Assembly: GCA_026395675.1 (NCBI GenBank)
Contig: JAPLYF010000071.1
Span: forward strand, 1-5,251
Length of the DNA stretch: 5,251 bases
Direction: 5' to 3'
Source: Candidatus Parcubacteria bacterium
GTDB taxonomy: Bacteria > Patescibacteriota > Patescibacteriia > CAIXNZ01
Positions 4,569-5,251 of this stretch are shown piece by piece. The position numbers and the translations under genes were made by a program. Within the stretch, counting starts at the first letter, position 1. Every line of letters starts with the position of its first letter. Under the pieces are notes generated by a model that saw nothing but the letters and a program-made list of their open reading frames with translations, searched no databases and was not told the origin of the DNA.

Positions 4569-5251
4569 ATGAAAACCTCTGATTTATTTGGCGAAACATA
4601 TTTAGCTTTAATCTCCAATAAAGCCCGTTCTGGACTAACTATTTTGGGTATTGTTATTGGCATTGGTTCAGTCATTGCCATGGTTTCTATTGGCCAAGGC
4701 GCTCAAGGATCAATTGAGTCAAATATTCAATCCTTGGGTTCAAATTTAGTTTTGGTTACGCCTGGCCAGCAGCGCGGGCCAGGGGTTCAAGTCAGCCAAG
4801 GCAGGGGTTCTGCCCAATCATTAAAACAGGCAGATGCTGATGCGATAGCTCAGGAAATTACTCTGGCTTCTGCTGTGGCTCCAGAACTTTCCAGCCGTTA
4901 TCAAATCACGGCCAAAGGTACCAATACTAATACTTCAGTTATTGGCACCACGGCTGCTTATCTTGCGGTTCGCAATGTGACAATCAACAGCGGGACATTT
5001 ATCTCTGAGCAAAATGTCAAAAGCTTAGCCAGAGTAGCAGTCATAGGGCCAACAGTCCGAGATGATCTTTTTGGAGCAAACGCAGATCCAGTCGGTCAGT
5101 CAATCCGCATAAAAAAAATTGACTTTAAAATTATTGGCATGACCCAGGCCAAAGGCGGTAGCGGCTTTAATAACCAGGATGATATGGTTTTTGTGCCGCT
5201 GACCACTGCCCAACAGTTTTTGGCTGGCAGTGATTATGTAACCACGATTAG
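4569..5251 (+). CDS. MacB-type ABC transporter permease (partial, N-terminal 227 residues)
   Basis: The frame runs open from the ATG at 4569 to the right edge. The protein begins with a short cytoplasmic helix (DLFGETYLALISNKARS), then the first membrane helix (about residues 22-41: GLTILGIVIGIGSVIAMVSIG), both typical of MacB permeases. The following GAQGSIESNIQSLGSNLVLVTPG stretch and the region to 227 (including SLARVAVIGPTVRDDLFG and DPVGQSIRIKKIDFKIIGM) form the MacB-PCD external domain. The remaining three membrane helices and the FtsX-like core, about 170-190 residues, should lie beyond the window. Members form dimers that work with the ATPase and adaptor to push substrates such as peptides, toxins or lipoproteins outwards. 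A low-complexity Gln/Gly/Ser linker (67-84) follows the conserved TPG. The start at 4569 gives the usual distance to the first helix; an in-frame ATG at 4533 with a Shine-Dalgarno-like site is the alternative. Confidence 0.93.
   Translation, partial: MKTSDLFGETYLALISNKARSGLTILGIVIGIGSVIAMVSIGQGAQGSIESNIQSLGSNLVLVTPGQQRGPGVQVSQGRGSAQSLKQADADAIAQEITLASAVAPELSSRYQITAKGTNTNTSVIGTTAAYLAVRNVTINSGTFISEQNVKSLARVAVIGPTVRDDLFGANADPVGQSIRIKKIDFKIIGMTQAKGGSGFNNQDDMVFVPLTTAQQFLAGSDYVTTI
4761..4783. repeat. GC-rich inverted repeat inside the permease gene
   Basis: CCTGGCC (4761-4767) and GGCCAGG (4777-4783) form a perfect 7-bp stem with a 9-nt loop. The bases encode the variable Pro/Gly/Gln linker PGQQRGPG of the external domain. 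It may be chance from Gly/Pro codons, or a palindrome tolerated in a non-conserved linker. Confidence 0.35.

Noticed and set aside
4448..4681. Minus-strand open frame across the ATPase/permease junction
   Set aside because: Antisense to the ATPase C-terminus and the first permease helix; no start signal or recognisable product.

Overview
The window is AT-rich, bacterial, and uses the standard code: all five complete genes end in TAA and none has an in-frame TGA. Little Shine-Dalgarno signal, short spacers, GC-rich palindromes in an AT-rich intergenic region, and an enlarged MacA-like adaptor beside MacB-type ABC proteins all fit the Candidate Phyla Radiation (Patescibacteria, Parcubacteria-like). 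That placement is inference from style and gene content; no phylogenetic marker is present.

Layout. Bases 1-221 hold the 5' part of a minus-strand gene for a small stand-alone GIY-YIG nuclease, which runs off the left edge. Bases 222-606 have no convincing gene. They hold a dense cluster of GC-rich inverted repeats (260-463), an AT-rich stretch with a tandem heptamer, and a 13-bp palindrome. A near-consensus promoter (TTGACA, 17 bp, TATAGT; 607-635) drives an ECF-type sigma factor (660-1217), which is followed at once by a Rho-independent terminator (1235-1266). Then come a 64-residue single-pass membrane protein (1292-1486, anti-sigma candidate), a membrane-anchored protein with a DUF5666-like beta domain (1516-2052), a MacA/HlyD-like adaptor (2071-3855), a MacB-type ATPase (3857-4561) and the N-terminal part of a MacB-type permease (4569 to the right edge).

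Working model. The last three genes encode a MacAB-like tripartite ABC export system: a cytoplasmic ATPase, a permease with a large external domain, and a membrane-anchored adaptor. The sigma factor, the small membrane protein and the DUF5666-like protein lie upstream on the same strand and look like a regulatory and accessory front end. The terminator after the sigma gene and a direct-repeat/-10 arrangement just before 1516 suggest that the transporter part is transcribed separately or only by read-through. What is exported cannot be told from the sequence.

The strongest candidates for something undescribed are the palindrome cluster next to the GIY-YIG gene, the possible leaderless, direct-repeat-controlled promoter at 1482-1516, and the unusually large, internally symmetric hairpin of the adaptor.
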